Shown here: positions 6,274 to 9,738 of the stretch, one piece after another
Numbering within the stretch: the first letter of the stretch is position 1
Layout of the letters: each line of letters starts with the position of its first letter
Translations under genes and position numbers: made by a program
Assembly (NCBI GenBank): GCA_023133395.1
Contig: JAGLWO010000532.1
Coordinates: forward strand, 1 to 9,738
Origin: Candidatus Cloacimonadota bacterium
Lineage (GTDB): Bacteria; Cloacimonadota; Cloacimonadia; Cloacimonadales; TCS61
Direction: 5' to 3'
DNA length: 9,738 bases
Notes under the pieces: generated by a model
Database searches by the model: none
The model's input: only the letters and a program-made list of their open reading frames with translations
What the model was told of the DNA's origin: nothing

Positions 6274-7584
6274 TCAATATCTCCCGAATATTTTTTCTCC
6301 TTTTACTATCTGCCATTTAGCAAAAGCAATAATATAATCATATCTTGTTTGTAGAAGCTCGATCTTTGCATTCAAAGTTTCATTAAAAGTGGTTTTAAAA
6401 TCGAGAAAACTGATCAATCCATGCCTGAATCTTTCTTGAATGAGAAACAGTTTTTTCTCTGCCAGAGCGAATTTTTGGATACATATTTTTATCTCATCCT
6501 GCTTCAATTTGAGATCGAGTTTTTTTGATGCGAGTTCTTTTTGCAGCTCTTGTTGTAAAGAATTAAAATTTAATTCTTCCTGTTTTAATCTTCTTTTGCT
6601 GATGGAAAAATCGTTCAATTTTTGGGCGAAAGAACCGAGTGAGTAGGAAAGATTCAAAGAAAGTTCCCAGTATTTTGTTTCCTGGTCACGAATTATAAAA
6701 TTTCCTTCATAATCATAAGTTTGTTCCGCATCTTTCCAGTATTTGATATTTCTCCAATTATAATAACCATTCACATAAAGATCGGGGAAAATTCTTTTCA
6801 GATAGATATTCTTTTCGATCTTTCTTCTTTTTTTCGCAAAATTCGACATCTTCCAATCGAGATTATTTTCGTATGAAATGATTCCAATTTCTGTCGGAAG
6901 CAAGTTATTTATATTGGAAAACATTGTTTCTTTTTTGAAACCTCTTCCGGTTTTTTGAGATAGTTCGAGTAATTTCTTTTCAATATCATTTTGCGTTTTG
7001 GTTATATTTAGTTCTGCATTTTTTTGTTCGATTTGCGTTGAATATAGATCGAGTACAGTTCTTTTACCGGTTTTTATCATTTCTTTTACGAATTCGCTTT
7101 CATTATCATAGAATTCAGCATAATTCAGATAATAGTCCAGCGATTCTTTCAGGATCAAGATTTCGGAATATAATTGTAAAATTTCCAAAACAGTTGATTG
7201 TTTCTGTTGTTGATAATTTAATTTTTCATTATGAAAATCCAAGCAAGAAAGTTTATAATTGGAAAATCGCTCGTCGAACAAATACAGGTTTTCCGAAACA
7301 GAGATATTGTTCGTTCTGATATCATTACCGTCTATGTCGTATTTTGCGTTTGCATAAGCTGTTATTTCAGGAATAAAATCGAATAATTTATTTAGATTTT
7401 CAGATCGATAGATTTTAACATTTTGTTCTGCATTTTTTATTTCATAAGAATTTACCAAAGCAGCATCGATGCAGTCAAAAAGTGTTATCTCTTCGGCAAT
7501 TAATAACAGATTCAGAAAACATAATAAAATTAAGATTATTGTTTTTTTCCCCGAAAAATCGGGATTAAACTTAGTTTTTAACAT
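6274..7584 (-). CDS. TolC-family outer-membrane efflux protein
   Basis: The product has 436 residues from the ATG at 7584. This start is chosen because a signal peptide follows (hydrophobic stretch at about 15-30, TIILILLCFLNLLLIA, then EE) and GGAG lies 9 nt upstream. A frame extending to 7707 would run through the palindromes at 7617-7724 and is rejected. Two OEP repeats are apparent. The first (about 33-220) has ITLFDCIDAALVNS and a long amphipathic helix ending GKRTVLDLYSTQIEQKNAE. The second (about 250-430) has the matching RHGLISFLDFKTTFNETLNA and the final helix YDYIIAFAKWQIVKGE. Length and the paired G-x(3,4)-DF/DL turns are typical of TolC channel subunits, which trimerise across the outer membrane and periplasm. 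With the RND pump three genes downstream, it likely forms the exit duct of a tripartite exporter. The usual adaptor is not in the window. Confidence 0.9.
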   Translation of the reverse strand: MLKTKFNPDFSGKKTIILILLCFLNLLLIAEEITLFDCIDAALVNSYEIKNAEQNVKIYRSENLNKLFDFIPEITAYANAKYDIDGNDIRTNNISVSENLYLFDERFSNYKLSCLDFHNEKLNYQQQKQSTVLEILQLYSEILILKESLDYYLNYAEFYDNESEFVKEMIKTGKRTVLDLYSTQIEQKNAELNITKTQNDIEKKLLELSQKTGRGFKKETMFSNINNLLPTEIGIISYENNLDWKMSNFAKKRRKIEKNIYLKRIFPDLYVNGYYNWRNIKYWKDAEQTYDYEGNFIIRDQETKYWELSLNLSYSLGSFAQKLNDFSISKRRLKQEELNFNSLQQELQKELASKKLDLKLKQDEIKICIQKFALAEKKLFLIQERFRHGLISFLDFKTTFNETLNAKIELLQTRYDYIIAFAKWQIVKGEKIFGRY

Positions 7585-7591
7585 ATCTTTA

Positions 7592-7761
7592 ATCTCCAAA
7601 TTCTCTTTTTCTCCTTGTTCCCAAATTCCGATTTGGGAACACAGTTGGATGAGAAATTTTATTTCGATAAATACAAAATACAATTTTTTCCATAATTGCA
7701 TTCCCAAATTGGAATTTGGGAATGAGGAGATTCTTCTCTCTCCAGTTTTAAATCACCAAAT
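7592..7761. repeat. Inverted pair of REP-like palindromes flanked by near-identical 10-mers
   Basis: At 7617-7640 a perfect 10-bp stem GTTCCCAAAT/ATTTGGGAAC encloses TCCG. At 7699-7724 a perfect 12-bp stem CATTCCCAAATT/AATTTGGGAATG encloses GG. Reverse-complementing the second aligns it with the first over about 40 bp (TCTCCTYRTTCCCAAATTCC...), so they are two copies of one REP in opposite orientation, 58 bp apart: a REPIN layout. The stems resemble the widespread GTTCCCAAGCTCC-type REP family. ATCTCCAAAT at 7592-7601 and ATCACCAAAT at 7752-7761 flank the pair. The element separates the third propeller's stop from the TolC start. Confidence 0.7.
7594..7597 (-). promoter_or_regulatory. Ribosome binding site deciding the start of the TolC-like gene
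   Basis: GGAG on the minus strand lies 9 nt before the ATG at 7584, inside the same ATTTGGAGAT context seen before beta-propeller 2. It supports the start immediately ahead of the signal peptide. Confidence 0.6.
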
Positions 7762-8436
7762 CAAAAAATATTTATAGATTACAGCATCATTTATCAAGAA
7801 AATTTCATTCCCTGAAATTGCCATAGTTTCGAACACAAAACTTTTTTTATCCCGAATATGAAAAATTCTTTCGATGGAACCATCAAAATTGTAATAAATC
7901 AGTTGAGTATCTGTTTTCAGATCATCATCACTGCTTTGTGAAAAAGCCGGAATAATAAAACCTTGTTTAAATTTTTGCAGTTGACCTAAATATTGATTTT
8001 CATAAATGAAATCAATTTTGTCAAATACAATATCTACAATTTTTCCCTGCTTATCGAGCATTAATATCTTTGGAGAATATATAAAAGAAATCATATGTAA
8101 TTCTTCAAAAGATGAAAACGAATAAAAATTCTTCGGAAATGCAGGTAAATTTTGAGTTTTCAACCATTCTGCCATATCAAAAACCTTTTTTAGCGAATCA
8201 CTTTTAAGTTCATAAATTCCAGCAGTTTCGGGAATAATTGGTAATTTGTTCGTATAATAATGATCATCGAATTCGGATAATTTCCATTGTCCCGAATAAT
8301 CGATTTTTTTAATATATTCACCTTTTTTTGAAAGTATTTGAGTTCTTCTATTCCCTATTTCATTAACTGCCAGAGTTTCATTTTCGTATTTACAAATACT
8401 TAACGGACTGGAAAACTCGCCCGGACCAATTCCTGT
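7753..8436 (-). pseudogene. Beta-propeller paralogue 3, 5'-truncated
   Basis: An uninterrupted minus-strand frame runs from the ACA codon at 8434-8436 to the TGA at 7753-7755, 227 codons. It begins TGIGPGEFSSPLSICKY, which lines up with TGRGPGEFSLPFSIFND at residue 88 of paralogue 1. Propeller-type strands follow (ETLAVNEIGNRRTQILSKKGEY, KILMLDKQGKIVDIVF, LIYYNFDGSIERIF). About 90 N-terminal residues, including the signal peptide and first blade, are therefore missing. The frame breaks exactly where the duplicated RND fragment begins, and that fragment joins out of frame, so no export signal is restored. Without a signal peptide the remnant is unlikely to work. The ATG at 8175 starts only a 140-codon internal piece. 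It is the first recognisable member of the export operon; whatever preceded it, possibly the adaptor gene, is lost. Confidence 0.8.
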
Positions 8437-8653
8437 TCTGAAACTTTCCGGTAGAATCTATTTTGAGCACTGTTGATCTTTGCATAAACCTGGTTAATTA
8501 TTGTGTAAATATCCATTCTGTTAGCAGCAAGTTTTTTACGATTAAAACAAATTTGATATTCAAAAAGTTTTTCTTCTTTCCACCAACCGGTTGCATTTGT
8601 ATCGATATTTTGAACTCGCTTGTTTGTTTTTTGCATGAACACTTTAATATTTT
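8426..8653 (-). pseudogene. Duplicated internal fragment of the RND pump gene
   Basis: These 228 bp match 1627-1854 base for base, in the same orientation, with no indel and only two differences: C for T at 8483 versus 1684, and C for T at 8573 versus 1774. The copy encodes RND residues about 672-748, part of the second periplasmic loop, and has no start or membrane segments. Both differences change an amino acid (Thr to Ala, Lys to Glu). On the minus strand it is preceded by unrelated DNA at 8654 and runs directly into the truncated propeller 3. The junction falls in CCAATTCCTGT, a string native to both the RND gene and the GPGEF region of the propeller. It is a recombination scar, not a gene. 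Confidence 0.95.
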
Positions 8654-8720
8654 TATAGTATAATTAAAATAGACTCAACTCACCCAGGCAAGTAAAGTAC
8701 ATTCCCAGTTAATTAATAAT

Positions 8721-8751
8721 AAAAAAAACGCTCCATTTATACGGAGCGTTT
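8721..8751 (-). terminator. Intrinsic terminator at the leader-distal end of the CRISPR array
   Basis: The plus-strand pairing AAACGCTCC (8726-8734) with GGAGCGTTT (8743-8751) gives a 9-bp GC-containing stem with an 8-nt loop. On the minus strand the stem runs into an uninterrupted T-tract (A8721-A8728 on the plus strand), the classic Rho-independent layout. The entering arm includes the last four bases of the final CRISPR repeat (8748-8751), so the terminator is built onto the array end. It would stop a pre-crRNA transcribed right to left and shield the truncated operon from it. Confidence 0.85.
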
Positions 8752-9738
8752 CAATCCTTGCTTTGTTGGACAATTAATTCAAACGTCAAATTTCCAGACG
8801 GGAGCATTTTCGAGGATAAGTTTCAATCCTTGGTTTGGTGGAAGTAACAATTTAAACAAGATCATACAAACTAAACACGATCTGCCAAATGGGTTTCAAT
8901 CCTTGGTTTGGTGGAAATAAGAATTTAAACATTTTCCGGATAATTGCTGGTTGGGATGGACCATAACGTTTCAATCCTTGATTTGGTGGAAGTCACAATT
9001 TAAACAAAAAGACCACGCTGGACAGTATCGAAGTATAATTGGTTTCAATCCTTGATTTGATGGAAGTAACAATTTAAATCAATCTGAAGTCTCTTTTCAA
9101 ACATCTTGAGTTGGTGTTTCAATCCTTGATTTGATGGAAGTAACAATTTAAACAGGATTTGAAAAAGTCCATGAAGCTAGGATGATAGTGTTTCAATCCT
9201 TGTTTTGGTGGAACTATAAATTCAAAATTGTGTAGTAAGGAGTGGAAAGAATGATGTTTTATAGGTTTCAATCCTTGTTTTGGTGGAACTATAAATTCAA
9301 ACTACATACTTTATGTATATTCCTTCCGGTTTTCTGGTGTTTCAATCCTTGTTTTGGTGGAACTATAAATTCAAACACGAATAATAATTGAACCGGGATT
9401 GCCTTTTGATAAGAGTTTCAATCCTTGTTTTGGTGGAACTATAAATTCAAACATCTATGAGTATCAACTTCTAAATTATGTTTCATTTCTTGTTTCAATC
9501 CTTGTTTTGGTGGAACTATAAATTCAAACGATATAGAAGTACTTGCAGTAAACATATACCTTCCAGTGTTTCAATCCTTGTTTTGGTGGAACTATAAATT
9601 CAAACTGCAGGGATAGAATTCTCCTTCTACTCCCTTGATAAGTTTCAATCCTTGTTTTGGTGGAACTATAAATTCAAACTTAAGAAGATTAAAATTAACC
9701 TTTAACCAATATTATTGTTTCAATCCTTGTTTTGGTGG
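8748..9738 (-). CRISPR. CRISPR array, 13 full repeats plus one partial, continuing past the window
   Basis: The repeats are 38 bp (the first is 37) and start at 8748, 8820, 8893, 8968, 9042, 9116, 9190, 9265, 9339, 9415, 9492, 9568, 9642 and 9717 (cut at 22 bp). The 13 spacers are 35-39 bp and all different. On the plus strand each repeat begins GTTTCAATCCTTG, invariant in all 14, and most end in CAAAC or TAAAC. Read on the minus strand the repeat ends in GGATTGAAAC, containing the ATTGAAAC handle common to many type I and III crRNAs. Repeats 8-13 are identical, repeat 7 differs at one base, repeats 2-6 form a variant group, and repeat 1 is the most degenerate. That puts the old, leader-distal end at the left, with the leader and cas genes to the right of the window. 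A terminator abuts the left end. The subtype cannot be assigned without cas genes. Confidence 0.97.

Noticed and set aside
7585..7707. N-terminal extension of the TolC-like protein by 41 codons
   Set aside because: It is translated from the REP-like palindromes and places the signal peptide internally; the ATG at 7584 has GGAG upstream.
8400..8642. 80-codon minus-strand frame across the RND duplicate
   Set aside because: It is an internal piece of the RND periplasmic loop that runs out of frame into propeller 3; no start signals.
8463..8663. Plus-strand frame in the duplicate, also present at 1664-1858
   Set aside because: It appears twice only because the RND fragment is duplicated; it is an antisense shadow of the RND gene.
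8654..8720. Possible promoter (TTGAGT ... TATAAA) on the minus strand, or a CRISPR leader
   Set aside because: Promoter spacing is about 15 bp and there is no intact gene to drive; array orientation puts the leader at the other end.
8748..9738. Left-to-right transcription of the CRISPR array
   Set aside because: Degenerate repeats and a terminator lie at the left end, and the ATTGAAAC handle appears at the repeat's 3' end only on the minus strand.

Overview
The window is AT-rich bacterial DNA with a Gram-negative envelope signature: an RND-type inner-membrane pump, a TolC-like outer-membrane channel and exported beta-propeller proteins. The tRNA order Thr(TGT)-Tyr(GTA)-Gly(TCC)-(partial tRNA) matches the E. 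coli thrU-tyrU-glyT-thrT cluster upstream of tufB. Low GC, six-bladed beta-propeller paralogues with a GPGEF-type motif, and small palindromic intergenic repeats suggest an uncultured lineage near Cloacimonadota or the Bacteroidota/FCB group. That placement is inference only.

Layout from left to right; every gene reads on the minus strand, so transcription runs right to left. 1-278: four tRNAs, the leftmost cut by the window edge. 279-482: no gene; it holds a candidate tRNA promoter and a hairpin. 483-785: the C-terminal ~100 codons of cysteinyl-tRNA synthetase, with the rest of the gene missing. 830-3868: RND efflux pump. 3871-3938: short degenerate decamer repeats. 3953-5026 and 5023-6111: two exported beta-propeller proteins overlapping by 4 nt. 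6116-6270: a cluster of four small palindromes flanked by 10-bp direct repeats. 6274-7584: TolC-like channel. 7592-7761: a second palindrome pair in a similar setting. 7753-8436: a third beta-propeller gene lacking its 5' end. 8426-8653: a 228-bp direct copy of an internal piece of the RND gene. 8654-8720: nothing recognisable. 8721-8751: a strong intrinsic terminator on the minus strand. 8748-9738: a CRISPR array of 13 full repeats plus one cut repeat, running off the right edge.

The five central genes (beta-propeller 3, TolC, beta-propellers 2 and 1, RND) look like one co-directional export operon. No membrane-fusion (HlyD/AcrA-type) adaptor is visible. It was either lost upstream of the truncated beta-propeller gene, lies elsewhere, or its place is taken by the exported propellers. 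Both ends of the operon are broken: cysS' is decapitated at one end, and the third propeller is decapitated and fused to an RND fragment at the other. The block therefore looks rearranged, or possibly misassembled.

The CRISPR array is most likely transcribed right to left. The reverse complement of the repeat ends in ATTGAAAC, the repeats degenerate at the left end, and a terminator overlaps the last left-hand repeat. The leader and any cas genes would lie to the right of the window. The repeats form two sequence groups that switch abruptly between the 6th and 7th repeat.
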